This document shows positions 35,725 to 45,216 of a stretch of DNA of 64,000 bases, piece by piece. The stretch is from Christiangramia sediminis. GTDB taxonomy: Bacteria > Bacteroidota > Bacteroidia > Flavobacteriales > Flavobacteriaceae. A program made the translations under genes and the position numbers. Position 1 is the stretch's first letter. Each line of letters begins with the position of its first letter. The notes under the pieces are model-generated. The model searched no databases and was not told where the DNA came from. It worked only from the letters and a program-made list of their open reading frames with translations. Location: positions 124,001 through 188,000 of the forward strand of contig NZ_JAJBZG010000001.1 in assembly GCF_020552705.1 (NCBI RefSeq). Reading direction: 5' to 3'.

Positions 35725-36759
35725 ATGAAAAAGCTAGGTCTCTTTGACAAATTTATCTTTGTCCTGAATTCTCTTGCAGCTACGGCCTTGCTTTTTTCTT
35801 ATTTGCTACCTCTAATTCCGCCTAAATCATTTCCATTACTCTCAGTTTTAAGCCTGGGTGTTCCTGTGCTTATTATTTTGAATGCACTTTTTTTGATCTA
35901 CTGGCTTTTACGAATTAAAAGACAGCTATTTCTTTCATTGATCATCCTGCTCCTGGGATATAATTACGTGACCAGTTTTGTAAGATTTTCCGGATCTGAA
36001 ACCGATGAAAAAGGAGTAGCAGATTTTTCCCTGATGAGCTACAATGTAAGAATGTTCAATGCTTATGAATGGTCGCCTAGAAAAGATCTTCCTGAAAAGA
36101 TCACTGACTTTATAAAAGAGCAAAATCCTGATATTCTCTGTGTGCAGGAACACTATATTGGGGCAGCTGAACTTGCTGATGTTTATCCTTATGAGTTTGT
36201 GAAATTAAAAGGCAAAAATGCTGAATTTGGGTCGGCGATATTCTCTAAGTATCCTATTATTAATCAGGCTTCCCTGGATTTTCCACAGAACGGGAACAAT
36301 AATGCGATCTATACCGATATCGTGATTGATAAAAAAGATACAGTACGTGTTTTTAATGTGCATTTTCAGTCTTTAAATATCAAACCCGGAATAAATGACC
36401 TTCAGAAAGAAGATTCCAAGAAATTACTGGGACGAATAGGTTATGGCTTTTCTTTACAGCAGGAACAGGCAGAGATGCTCCTTGAAGAGGTTAATAAATC
36501 TCCTTATAAAACTATAATCGCCGGCGATTTTAATAATACCAGTTTTTCATATATCTATGATTTGATAGAGCAGGATGGAAGATTCAATGATGCTTTCCTG
36601 GAAGCCGGTTCCGGATTTGGGAAGAGTTTTAAACTTAATTACTTTCCGCTGCGGATAGACTTTCTCCTTATTCAAAATAATATGGAGATTACTGAATTCA
36701 ACAAATTCGATGTTGATTATTCAGATCATTATCCGGTCTTAACCAAGATCGGACTGTAA
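35725..36759 (+). CDS. Membrane-anchored endonuclease/exonuclease/phosphatase family protein
   Basis: 344 residues. Three N-terminal hydrophobic helices (about residues 10-88) anchor the protein. The remainder is an EEP domain with MSYNVRMFN, ILCVQEHYIG (metal Glu), IIAGDFNNTSFSYIYD and DYSDHYPVLTKIGL (catalytic Asp-His). Possible substrates are phosphodiesters or phosphoinositide-like lipids; not determined. Last gene of the mutL-rhomboid operon; its 3' end overlaps the convergent WbqC gene by 21 bp. Confidence 0.88.
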   Translation: MKKLGLFDKFIFVLNSLAATALLFSYLLPLIPPKSFPLLSVLSLGVPVLIILNALFLIYWLLRIKRQLFLSLIILLLGYNYVTSFVRFSGSETDEKGVADFSLMSYNVRMFNAYEWSPRKDLPEKITDFIKEQNPDILCVQEHYIGAAELADVYPYEFVKLKGKNAEFGSAIFSKYPIINQASLDFPQNGNNNAIYTDIVIDKKDTVRVFNVHFQSLNIKPGINDLQKEDSKKLLGRIGYGFSLQQEQAEMLLEEVNKSPYKTIIAGDFNNTSFSYIYDLIEQDGRFNDAFLEAGSGFGKSFKLNYFPLRIDFLLIQNNMEITEFNKFDVDYSDHYPVLTKIGL

Positions 36760-37389
36760 TTTCTGTTCCTGCAGATAGCTTAAGGCAGCATTCCCTTCAT
36801 TAAAAATTAAGTCCAGTATACATAAATTAGACAGAAAACCAGCTCTAACTTCAAAAACCTGAGTATAAGCCGTGTTTTTAAAGAAAGGCTTTGACTTAGC
36901 ATTCACCAGACCCCTATGATTAATCTGCTTTTCTGGCTTCAGAATAAATTCTTCAGTTTTATCAAAATCAAAGTCGATCTGAAGACATTCTGCAACGAAT
37001 TCCATGCAATGATAATTCAGGTCCATTAAATATTTGAACTGCTTATCATATATAGGGTATAAATCATCTTCATAGAATTCAAAGAAAGGAGAGGTTTGAT
37101 AGGAAGCCTTAAAAGCCCGCCAGTGCTGTTTCTGCCAGTCAAAATCATTTTCGATCTGTATATCTTTATATTTTTGATGGTTTTTGGTACTTATGCCTAA
37201 GGCAGCTCTGTGCTTTATAGGAATATTAAGCGTTAGCTTGCCATTTGCATCATAGATATACATCCGGTTGCGGTAGGTTTGCTTTTGGTAATTATCCTCG
37301 TTCTCAAAAACTACTTCTTCAGCATTTACATGAGCTACCCATTGGCTTATAGGCCCAAAGTAAGAGGGATGTAATAAAACCGACTTCAT
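36739..37389 (-). CDS. WbqC family protein
   Basis: 216 residues from ATG 37389 (MKSVLLHPSYFGPISQW). The longer reading to 37428 would run into lepB. WbqC motifs: YFGPISQWVAHVNAEEV, TYRNRMYIYDANGKLTLNIP, and WRAFKASYQTSPFFEFYEDD. WbqC proteins are often associated with O-antigen or other glycan loci but have no settled biochemical role. It follows lepB by 5 bp in the parA-parB-DUF5683-dapB-lepB-WbqC order seen in flavobacteria. Confidence 0.88.
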   Translation of the reverse strand: MKSVLLHPSYFGPISQWVAHVNAEEVVFENEDNYQKQTYRNRMYIYDANGKLTLNIPIKHRAALGISTKNHQKYKDIQIENDFDWQKQHWRAFKASYQTSPFFEFYEDDLYPIYDKQFKYLMDLNYHCMEFVAECLQIDFDFDKTEEFILKPEKQINHRGLVNAKSKPFFKNTAYTQVFEVRAGFLSNLCILDLIFNEGNAALSYLQEQKLQSDLG

Positions 37390-37394
37390 GTGGA

Positions 37395-38960
37395 TTAGGC
37401 TTCTCTGCGTTTTTTGAAATATCTCCATCCGAAGAATATCACCAGGATAATAAGGAAATAGGGCAGAAATGAAGTTGGATCACCATCTCCTTTAACGGTC
37501 GTAAAAACCCGTTCCCATCTTATCTTATCAAATCCACTGGCATTGGAATCCCAGCTTAACCATATAAAAACTGGTTTTCCTACAATATGATTCGCCGGTA
37601 CATATCCCCAGACTCGGCTGTCTTCGGAGTTATTTCGGTTGTCACCCATCATCCAGTAGTAATCCTGTTTAAAGGTATAAGAGTCTATTGGTTGCCCATT
37701 TAGTAAGACCTGGGTGCCGTTAACTTTAAGTTTATTATCCAGTCCGAATTCTGAACCTTCATAAGTTTCAATAATTTCCTTGTAGAAGGTCATGCTTTCG
37801 GGTGTGATAGCTACGGTCACCCCTTTTTCCGGAATATAAATAGGTCCTAAATTATCATTGTTCCAGTTCCTTTTCCCATCGTTCGGGAACAGGCTGGGAT
37901 TTTTAACCCCTGCAGAATCTACATACTTCCTGATAGAAGCTACATTTGGATGATTTTTAAAACGTTCAAAAGTTTCATCAGATAACGACTGAATAAGAAA
38001 GGCATTATTATTAGGGTTATAGGAATATCCATCGGTGATATCGTATAGTTTGTATAAACTTTGCGGGTTAAATGGCTGACCTTTAGTCTGGCCTACATAA
38101 GAGAACTGAGGTTTGGCTCTGTCTGGCAGCTCTAATTGCTTACCATTAATATGCACATAGCCGTCCACTACAGATAAAGAATCACCAGGAATCCCGACGG
38201 CTCTTTTTACGTAATTGGACTTTTTATCTATAGGTTTTTTAAAATGCTTTCCAGATCTGTCAAAGAACTTCCTAACCGTATCTACCGGCCAGTTAAACAC
38301 CACAATATCATTCCGTTCCACTTCTTCAAATCCCGGAAATCTTAAATAAGGGATCTGAGGTTTATTCAAATAAGATTTAACTCCAAGAACAGGAATCGTA
38401 TCATGAACCATTGGGAAAGCTACGGCAGTTTTTGGCACCCTTGCTCCATAATGAAATTTACTCACAAAAAGGAAATCACCTACCAATAAAGTCTTTTCCA
38501 GCGAAGAGGTTGGGATCGTAAAAGGCTGCATAAAATAAGTATGTACAATAGTAGCCGCGATCACCGCAAATAGTACTGAACTTATCCATTCCCCGGCTTC
38601 TGATCTTGGTTTAAGGTCACGGTCTGCGATGTAGGCATTATCTGTAGCATAATTAACATAATAGATATAAAGCCCCAGAGTAAGAATTACGGCAAAGGTT
38701 TCTGCTGTGGAATTTCTACCGAAACTTCTAATGGTCTCCACCCAGATTACCGGAATAATTATAAGGTTTACAATAGGAATGAACATTAAAACAACCCACC
38801 ACTTAGGCCGGTTGATTATCTTCATTAATATAATTGCATTGTAAACAGGGATCGCTGCTTCCCAGGCTTTTCTACCTGCTCTTTGATATAATTTCCAGGT
38901 TCCCAAAAAATGAATTACCTGGATAATCAGGAAGAAAATAAACCATTCGGTAAAAGTCAT
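37395..38960 (-). CDS. lepB: Signal peptidase I, long Bacteroidota form
   Basis: 521 residues, much longer than E. coli LepB (324). Several hydrophobic N-terminal helices (to about residue 150), then the catalytic region IPTSSLEKTLLVGDFLFVSK with the nucleophile serine, and YVKRAVGIPGDSLSV with the general-base lysine. Box E-like MMGDNRNNSEDSRVWGYVP lies near the C-terminus. One more helix follows near the end (LPYFLIILVIFFGWRYF). A long insert between the Lys box and the GDNRNNS box accounts for the extra length. Cleaves signal peptides of exported proteins. Confidence 0.95.
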   Translation of the reverse strand: MTFTEWFIFFLIIQVIHFLGTWKLYQRAGRKAWEAAIPVYNAIILMKIINRPKWWVVLMFIPIVNLIIIPVIWVETIRSFGRNSTAETFAVILTLGLYIYYVNYATDNAYIADRDLKPRSEAGEWISSVLFAVIAATIVHTYFMQPFTIPTSSLEKTLLVGDFLFVSKFHYGARVPKTAVAFPMVHDTIPVLGVKSYLNKPQIPYLRFPGFEEVERNDIVVFNWPVDTVRKFFDRSGKHFKKPIDKKSNYVKRAVGIPGDSLSVVDGYVHINGKQLELPDRAKPQFSYVGQTKGQPFNPQSLYKLYDITDGYSYNPNNNAFLIQSLSDETFERFKNHPNVASIRKYVDSAGVKNPSLFPNDGKRNWNNDNLGPIYIPEKGVTVAITPESMTFYKEIIETYEGSEFGLDNKLKVNGTQVLLNGQPIDSYTFKQDYYWMMGDNRNNSEDSRVWGYVPANHIVGKPVFIWLSWDSNASGFDKIRWERVFTTVKGDGDPTSFLPYFLIILVIFFGWRYFKKRREA

Positions 38961-39011
38961 AGTATCTATTCTTTACAGTATAAGGCAGATTTTGCCCTGA
39001 ATTGTTACATA

Positions 39012-39731
39012 TTAATTTTTAAAAAGATCTGACAGAACATCTTTCATAGTAAAAATGCCTGTTTTGTCTTTCAGAAATTCTGCAGCGACTACAGCACCGA
39101 GAGCAAATCCCTCACGAGATTTTGCAGTATGAACTATATCTATTTTATCTATAGAAGATTCGTAGGTCACCGTATGCGTTCCGGGAACATTTTCTTCTCT
39201 TTTGGCGTTAATCGGGATTTCATCTTTATCTGCATCTTCCAGTTGCCAGCCTTTCAATTTCGAGTTTTCTTCCAGGATCTGTTGAGCCAGGGTTATAGCC
39301 GTTCCACTGGGAGCATCGAGTTTTTGGACATGATGAATCTCTTCAATATTTACTGAATAATCTTCCAGACCCTGCATCATTTCTGCCAACTTTTTATTCA
39401 GCTCAAAGAATACGTTTACGCCCAGACTATAGTTGGAAGCATAAATAAATCCTGAATTATTTTCGTTACAGATCTTTTTGGCTTTCTCATAGTCATCCAG
39501 CCATCCGGTGGTACCACTCACTACCGGAATATTATTTTTAAAACAGCTAGTGATATTTTTAAATGCCGCTTTCGGGACGCTAAAATCTATCGCAATATCA
39601 ATATCCAGATCACTTAATTCGTGATTTTCAATATCATCATTGACTTTTAGAACAATTTTATGCCCACGGTTTTCAGCAATTTTCTCAATGGTCTTTCCCA
39701 TTTTTCCGTAACCTAAAAGCGCTATATTCAT
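39012..39731 (-). CDS. dapB: 4-hydroxy-tetrahydrodipicolinate reductase
   Basis: 239 residues from ATG 39731 (MNIALLGYGKMGKTIE). The longer ORF start at 39794 would overlap the DUF5683 gene and add no family sequence. NAD(P)H-binding GYGKMGK near residue 8, SGTTGW, and catalytic/substrate-binding EIHHVQKLDAPSGTAITLA. Lysine/diaminopimelate pathway enzyme. 1 bp after DUF5683. Confidence 0.95.
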   Translation of the reverse strand: MNIALLGYGKMGKTIEKIAENRGHKIVLKVNDDIENHELSDLDIDIAIDFSVPKAAFKNITSCFKNNIPVVSGTTGWLDDYEKAKKICNENNSGFIYASNYSLGVNVFFELNKKLAEMMQGLEDYSVNIEEIHHVQKLDAPSGTAITLAQQILEENSKLKGWQLEDADKDEIPINAKREENVPGTHTVTYESSIDKIDIVHTAKSREGFALGAVVAAEFLKDKTGIFTMKDVLSDLFKN

Positions 39732-39732
39732 T

Positions 39733-40323
39733 TTAAAATCTATAATTAAGTGTAAGTCCGTAATTTGTTTTTCCTGAAAAAGCATCGTAATCAAGATCCG
39801 GTTTTACTGAAAGATCTTCATCTACATTAAATTGCCTCAAATGAGCCTCTACGTTGGCATCAACAATATTCAGGATATAAACCCCAACAGTTACGAGAAT
39901 AGAAATTTCTTTGTTTTTCTGAAAAAGTTCCTGGGCCCTGATCAATCCATCCGTTGAGATTCTTTGAACACCATTAATTGTAAACTCATCGGGTCTTCCG
40001 GCCAGCCGATTCTTATAAGCATCCCGATACCTATCATATTGCTTATCATTTTTTAGATAGAAATATACCCCGGTTCCAATTCCACCATAGGCAAGTGGGA
40101 TCTTCCAGTAACTGCCATTATAAGCCTGTCCTAATCCGGGTAATATTGCTGAATAGAATGCTGCTTTGGAAGGAGCCAATGCATTATAAGGCTCGTATTC
40201 TTTTTCTTTTACTTCTTCTTCCGTAGTTTTTTCTGAAGTTACTGCAAGTGAGTCCTGCTGCGCTGAAACCAGCGAAATGATGAACAGAAAAAAGAATAAG
40301 AAAAAGTTGGTTTTACTCTGCAC
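39733..40323 (-). CDS. DUF5683 family membrane protein
   Basis: 196 residues. A signal peptide/helix (residues 1-21, SLVSAQ) precedes a conserved core with SKAAFYSAILPGLGQAYNGS and WKIPLAYGGIGTGVYFY, then a helix near residue 145. The C-terminus ends as a beta strand (YGLTLNYRF), resembling an outer-membrane or periplasmic-facing segment. Unknown function; conserved downstream of parB in flavobacteria. Start overlaps the parB stop by 11 bp. Confidence 0.85.
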   Translation of the reverse strand: MQSKTNFFLFFFLFIISLVSAQQDSLAVTSEKTTEEEVKEKEYEPYNALAPSKAAFYSAILPGLGQAYNGSYWKIPLAYGGIGTGVYFYLKNDKQYDRYRDAYKNRLAGRPDEFTINGVQRISTDGLIRAQELFQKNKEISILVTVGVYILNIVDANVEAHLRQFNVDEDLSVKPDLDYDAFSGKTNYGLTLNYRF

Positions 40324-41218
40324 CCCGGATTAATTTTTTGAGTCTTTCGAAATCTTCTTCCGAAGAAAATGGGATAGTTAGTTTTCCGCTACCTTTTTTG
40401 GTAACTTTTACATCCACTTTTGCCCCCAGATATTCACTAAATTCTTTTATTCCTTTTTTATAGGTTTTAGGAACGGTAGCCTTCTTGGTTGAAGCGGGAG
40501 AAGATTTTCCATCGCTATTCAATTCCCGAACTAATTGTTCCGTTTCCCGTACAGAAAGTGATTTCTGAAGTATCTTTTCGTAAATCTCTAATTGCTTCTG
40601 AGTATCATCGATATTGATAAGCGCTCTACCGTGGCCCATACTTAAAAAACCATCACGCATTCCTGTTTGAATGATAGGATCAAGTTTTAAAAGCCTTAGA
40701 TAATTTGCAATAGTAGATCTATTCTTACCAATTCTTTCACTTAATTGCTCCTGCGTTAATTGAATTTCATCAATAAGTCTCTGATAAGACAACGAGATTT
40801 CAATAGGATCAAGATCCTGTCTCTGGATATTCTCTACAAGAGCCATTTCCAGAGATTCCTGGTCGTTGGCAATCCTAATATAGGCCGGAATGGTTTCCAG
40901 ACCTACCAGTTTGGAAGCTCTGTATCTTCTTTCACCAGATACCAGCTGATATTTACCAAAATCAAGCTTTCTTACCGTAATTGGCTGAATAACCCCAAGC
41001 TCACGAATAGAAGAAGCCAATTCTTTCAGAGAATCTTCATTGAAACTGGTTCTTGGCTGAAAAGGATTTACTTCAATAGAAGACATCTCTAATTCAACAA
41101 TATGACCAACTAGCTTGTCAGCATTCTTGTCTTCAGCAGATTTTATATCATTATCAGGATCTTTCAGTAGGGCTGAAAGTCCTCGTCCTAATGCTTGTTT
41201 TTTAGTAGCCTTGGCCAT
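40313..41218 (-). CDS. parB: Chromosome partitioning protein ParB
   Basis: 301 residues. N-terminal ALGRGLSALL, ParB/Srx CTPase fold with EVNPFQPRTSF and SGERRYRASKLVGLETIPAY, HTH domain LSERIGKNRSTIANYLRLLKL, and a C-terminal dimerisation region. Binds centromere-like parS sites, works with ParA 5 bp upstream. No parS palindrome was recognised in this window. Confidence 0.96.
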   Translation of the reverse strand: MAKATKKQALGRGLSALLKDPDNDIKSAEDKNADKLVGHIVELEMSSIEVNPFQPRTSFNEDSLKELASSIRELGVIQPITVRKLDFGKYQLVSGERRYRASKLVGLETIPAYIRIANDQESLEMALVENIQRQDLDPIEISLSYQRLIDEIQLTQEQLSERIGKNRSTIANYLRLLKLDPIIQTGMRDGFLSMGHGRALINIDDTQKQLEIYEKILQKSLSVRETEQLVRELNSDGKSSPASTKKATVPKTYKKGIKEFSEYLGAKVDVKVTKKGSGKLTIPFSSEEDFERLKKLIRGAE

Positions 41219-41223
41219 CTTTG

Positions 41224-41985
41224 TTAGTTTTTCTTGATAATTTCATGTGCCAGACTTAGATAATTGCTGGCTCCTTTGCTGGAAGCATCGTAATTGATGA
41301 TGCTTTCTCCATAACTGGGGGCTTCACTTAAACGTACATTTCGCTGAATGATTGTTTCAAAAACCATTTCATCAAAATGTTTCTTCACCTCTTCCACCAC
41401 CTGATTTGAAAGTCTTAATCTTGAATCATACATAGTTAATAAAAGGCCTTCAATATCCAGTTTATTATTATGGATCTTCTGCACACTTTTTATAGTGTTC
41501 AAAAGCTTTCCAAGTCCTTCCAGTGCAAAATACTCACATTGTATAGGGATTATAACAGAATCTGACGCCGTAAGGGCATTCAGGGTTAATAATCCAAGAG
41601 AAGGAGCACAGTCTATTAAGATGAAGTCATATTTATCTCTAAGAGGCTCTATAGCCTTTTTCAGCATGGACTCTCTGTTTTCCTGATCTACCAATTCAAT
41701 CTCAATAGCTACAAGATCTATATGGGCAGGAATAATGTCCAGATTTGGAGAGCTGGTCTGCAGGATAGCATCTTCAGCTTTGATAGAATGTTCCAGCAGC
41801 TGATAAGTGCCATTCTCTACCTCTTCAACATCTATTCCCAGGCCTGAAGTAGCATTGGCCTGAGGATCGGCGTCAATCAATAATATTTTTTTTTCCAGAA
41901 CTCCCAGCGAAGCTGCGAGGTTCACAGATGTTGTGGTTTTTCCCACGCCTCCCTTTTGGTTGGCAATAGCAATGATTTTACCCAT
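41224..41985 (-). CDS. parA: Chromosome partitioning ATPase ParA
   Basis: 253 residues. Deviant Walker A KGGVGKTTTSVNLAASLG with the signature lysine, LLIDADPQANATSG, and FILIDCAPSLGLLTLNAL (Walker B). Soj/ParA type ATPase that segregates the chromosomal origin with ParB. First gene of the parA-parB-DUF5683-dapB-lepB-WbqC run. Confidence 0.97.
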   Translation of the reverse strand: MGKIIAIANQKGGVGKTTTSVNLAASLGVLEKKILLIDADPQANATSGLGIDVEEVENGTYQLLEHSIKAEDAILQTSSPNLDIIPAHIDLVAIEIELVDQENRESMLKKAIEPLRDKYDFILIDCAPSLGLLTLNALTASDSVIIPIQCEYFALEGLGKLLNTIKSVQKIHNNKLDIEGLLLTMYDSRLRLSNQVVEEVKKHFDEMVFETIIQRNVRLSEAPSYGESIINYDASSKGASNYLSLAHEIIKKN

Positions 41986-42159
41986 TAAATGTGTATGATT
42001 TTTGAAAGGTAAAAATACAATTTATTATAGGTTTAGAAAATGAAATTGTTAACAGCTTCTAAAGAAAAAACCGGGTAAAATCCTAATATTATCGGGACTT
42101 CAACCGGAATTTAAATTATTCGAAAGGTTTTTTGTTGAAAACTGAAGAATAAAGAAGCT

Positions 42160-43041
42160 CTAATTAGACTTCTTCGACTTGATCATTTGCTCCAGCACAT
42201 CCCACATTTCTTCAGGAACATCTTCCAGTAAATTGAATTGTCCTGCGCCTTTTAACCATTCTCCGCCATCTATAGTGACTACTTCACCATTCATATAGGC
42301 TGAAAAGTCTGAAGCCAGGTAAGCGGCAAGGTTTGCCAGTTCCTGGTGATCTCCCACACGTTTAAGCGGAACTTTTTTAGCCAGGTCAAATTTCTCTTTT
42401 AAGTCTCCAGGTAACAATCTGTCCCATGCACCTTTAGTTGGAAATGGTCCCGGCGCGATGGCGTTCGATCTAATCCCATATTTCGCCCATTCTACCGCAA
42501 GTGACCTGGTCATAGCCAGAACCCCTGCTTTAGCTGTAGCACTGGGAACAACATAAGCTGATCCTGTCCAGGCGTAAGTGGTTACAATATTCAGAATGGT
42601 TTTATTTTCTTCCTTTTGATCGATCCAATGTTTACCTAGAGCCAGGGTACAGTTCTTACTTCCTTTAAGCACAATGTCGATGATGGTATCAAAGGCATTG
42701 GCACTTAGTCTTTCGGTTGGTGAGATAAAGTTTCCTGCGGCATTATTAAGAAGTATATCTACTGAACCAAATTCGGTAATAACCTTATCACGCATTGCTT
42801 CAACCTGATCGTAATGTCTTACATCACACTGAACTGCAAAACACTTTCCACCGGTCTCTTCTTCAAGTTCCTTAACCGTATTTTCCAGTTTTTCAATATT
42901 TCGGGAAGTAATTGCAACTTTGGCTCCCAATTCCAGGAAATATTTGGTCATCGATTTTCCAAGTCCGCTACCACCACCGGTAACGATAATATTTTTTCCT
43001 TCAAGTGCATCGTCCCGAAGCATTTTTTTCTTTAAGTCCAT
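42160..43041 (-). CDS. SDR family oxidoreductase (2,4-dienoyl-CoA reductase-like)
   Basis: 293 residues from ATG 43041; the start at 43083 would overlap the mutase stop and add only 14 non-conserved residues, and MLRDDALEG (43023) is also possible. NAD(P)-binding IVTGGGSGLGKSMTKYF, NNAAGN, and the catalytic region SATAKAGVLAMTRSLAVEWAKY. The usual Tyr of YxxxK is Ser (SATAK), as in DECR-type enzymes where another residue serves. Fatty acid oxidation role inferred from family and from methylmalonyl-CoA mutase next door. Confidence 0.85.
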   Translation of the reverse strand: MDLKKKMLRDDALEGKNIIVTGGGSGLGKSMTKYFLELGAKVAITSRNIEKLENTVKELEEETGGKCFAVQCDVRHYDQVEAMRDKVITEFGSVDILLNNAAGNFISPTERLSANAFDTIIDIVLKGSKNCTLALGKHWIDQKEENKTILNIVTTYAWTGSAYVVPSATAKAGVLAMTRSLAVEWAKYGIRSNAIAPGPFPTKGAWDRLLPGDLKEKFDLAKKVPLKRVGDHQELANLAAYLASDFSAYMNGEVVTIDGGEWLKGAGQFNLLEDVPEEMWDVLEQMIKSKKSN

Positions 43042-43072
43042 ATTGTTGGTTGGTTTTAGAAAGTTTAAATCT

Positions 43073-45205
43073 TTACTCGTCAATTAAAATTTCCAGCAAT
43101 TGTATTGCTGCATCACTGATCTTGGTTCCGGGACCAAATACGGCAACGGCTCCGGCATCGAACAGAAATTGATAATCCTGTGAAGGAATTACTCCTCCCA
43201 CGATCACCATAATATCTTCTCTACCAAGTTTTTTAAGCTCATCAATTACCTGCGGAACCAGGGTTTTATGTCCGGCAGCCAGCGAAGAAACTCCCAGGAT
43301 ATGCACATCATTTTCTACTGCCTGCTGAGCTGCTTCTGCAGGAGTCTGGAATAACGGGCCTATGTCTACATCAAAACCAAGATCGGCGTAACCCGTGGCC
43401 ACTACTTTTGCTCCTCGATCGTGACCATCCTGTCCCATTTTAGCAACCATGATCCTTGGTCTTCGACCGTCTATCTCAGCAAATTTATCTGCCAGTTCCC
43501 TGGCTTTTTTAAATGAACTATTATCTTTCATTTCTTTTGAATATACTCCACTAAAGGATTGGATTTTGGCTTTATATCTTCCATAAACATCCTCTAAAGC
43601 ATCACTTATCTCTCCAAGGCTCGCTCTTTCTCGAGCAGCTTCTACTGCAAGTGCCAGTAAATTAGCATTTTCTTCTTTAGCAGCCTTTCTTAGATCTTCC
43701 AGAGTCTGTTGTACTTTTTCTTCGTTTCTCTCTGCTCTTATTTTTTCAAGCCTGGAAACCTGTTGTTTTCTTACCGTTTGGTTGTCTACTTCCAGGGTAA
43801 CCAGTTCGTCTTCCTTTTCCAGTCTGTATTTATTAACCCCAACAATTACATCGGTCTCGCTATCTATTCTTGCCTGTTTTTTTGCGGAAGCTTCTTCAAT
43901 TCGCATTTTTGGAATTCCGCCTTCAATAGCTTTGGTCATCCCCCCAAGCTCTTCGACTTCTTCAATAAGTGCCCATGCTTTTTCAGCGATCTCTTCAGTT
44001 AGTTTTTCTACATAAAAGCTTCCTGCCCATGGATCTACCGTTTTAGTGATATTAGTTTCCTGCTGTAGATATAACTGAGTATTCCTGGCAATCCTGGCCG
44101 AAAAATCTGTCGGTAGAGCGATTGCTTCATCGAGGGCATTCGTATGTAAACTCTGCGTTCCACCAAAAGCTGCTGCGGCTGCTTCAATACAGGTTCTAGC
44201 TACATTATTGAACGGGTCCTGCTCGGTTAAACTCCATCCACTGGTTTGGGAATGTGTTCTCAAGGAAAGGGATTTAGGATTTTCAGGATTGAATTGTTTA
44301 ACCAGTTTCGCCCATAACATTCTTCCGGCACGCATTTTGGCGATCTCCATAAAATGGTTCATGCCAATAGCCCAGAAAAATGAAAGTCTTGGCGCAAAAC
44401 TGTCAATATCCATTCCAGCATCCAGACCTTTTCTTATATATTCCAGTCCGTCAGCTAATGTATATGCAAGTTCGATATCACAGGTTGCACCGGCTTCCTG
44501 CATATGATATCCGGAAATACTTATACTGTTGAATTTTGGCATATTTTGAGAAGTATACTCAAATATGTCTGAAATGATCTTCATCGAAGGAGTAGGAGGG
44601 TAGATGTACGTATTTCTCACCATAAATTCCTTCAGGATATCATTCTGTATTGTTCCCGATAGTAACTCAGGTTTTACCCCCTGTTCCTCGGCGGCAACAA
44701 TATAAAATGCCATAATAGGAAGTACAGCTCCGTTCATGGTCATGGAAACCGACATTTTATCCAGCGGGATCTGATCGAATAATATCTTCATATCCTCTAC
44801 AGAATCGATGGCAACTCCTGCCTTTCCAACATCACCAACCACACGATCATGATCTGAATCATAACCGCGGTGGGTAGGCAAATCAAATGCTACGGAAAGG
44901 CCTTTCTGGCCTGCAGCGAGATTTCTTCTGTAAAAAGCGTTACTTTCTTCAGCCGTAGAAAATCCGGCATATTGACGGATGGTCCAGGGACGGGTTACAT
45001 ACATAGTGCTGTAAGGTCCACGTAGATAAGGTGGAATTCCTGCAGCAAAATTTAGATGTTCAGCTTCTGAAATATCTTCTTTGGAATACGAGGTTTTGAT
45101 CTCTATTTCCTCGGGCGTCTTAAAAGTTTCCTTTTCCGATTCCGGTTTTCTATTAGAGAAATCCTTTTCGGCAAGGCTTATATTTTGAAGATCTTTGCGT
45201 TGCAT
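43073..45205 (-). CDS. scpA: Methylmalonyl-CoA mutase, large (catalytic) subunit
   Basis: 710 residues. Catalytic TIM barrel (about residues 50-540; [40 protein letters not shown]) and a C-terminal B12-binding domain with [20 protein letters not shown], whose His ligates adenosylcobalamin, and [13 protein letters not shown]. Interconverts methylmalonyl-CoA and succinyl-CoA, linking propionate, odd-chain fatty acid and branched amino acid breakdown to the TCA cycle. Follows its small subunit by 11 bp. Confidence 0.97.
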   Translation of the reverse strand: MQRKDLQNISLAEKDFSNRKPESEKETFKTPEEIEIKTSYSKEDISEAEHLNFAAGIPPYLRGPYSTMYVTRPWTIRQYAGFSTAEESNAFYRRNLAAGQKGLSVAFDLPTHRGYDSDHDRVVGDVGKAGVAIDSVEDMKILFDQIPLDKMSVSMTMNGAVLPIMAFYIVAAEEQGVKPELLSGTIQNDILKEFMVRNTYIYPPTPSMKIISDIFEYTSQNMPKFNSISISGYHMQEAGATCDIELAYTLADGLEYIRKGLDAGMDIDSFAPRLSFFWAIGMNHFMEIAKMRAGRMLWAKLVKQFNPENPKSLSLRTHSQTSGWSLTEQDPFNNVARTCIEAAAAAFGGTQSLHTNALDEAIALPTDFSARIARNTQLYLQQETNITKTVDPWAGSFYVEKLTEEIAEKAWALIEEVEELGGMTKAIEGGIPKMRIEEASAKKQARIDSETDVIVGVNKYRLEKEDELVTLEVDNQTVRKQQVSRLEKIRAERNEEKVQQTLEDLRKAAKEENANLLALAVEAARERASLGEISDALEDVYGRYKAKIQSFSGVYSKEMKDNSSFKKARELADKFAEIDGRRPRIMVAKMGQDGHDRGAKVVATGYADLGFDVDIGPLFQTPAEAAQQAVENDVHILGVSSLAAGHKTLVPQVIDELKKLGREDIMVIVGGVIPSQDYQFLFDAGAVAVFGPGTKISDAAIQLLEILIDE

Positions 45206-45216
45206 AAATCTTGATT

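Noticed and set aside
39732-39794. Longer N-terminus of DapB
   Set aside because: It overlaps the end of the DUF5683 gene and precedes the conserved MNIALLGYGKMG start.
40313-41985. A parS centromere site near parAB
   Set aside because: No convincing palindrome of the parS type was found by eye.
44208-44507. Plus-strand 99-codon frame inside the mutase large subunit
   Set aside because: It is antisense to the conserved catalytic barrel of a well-identified enzyme.
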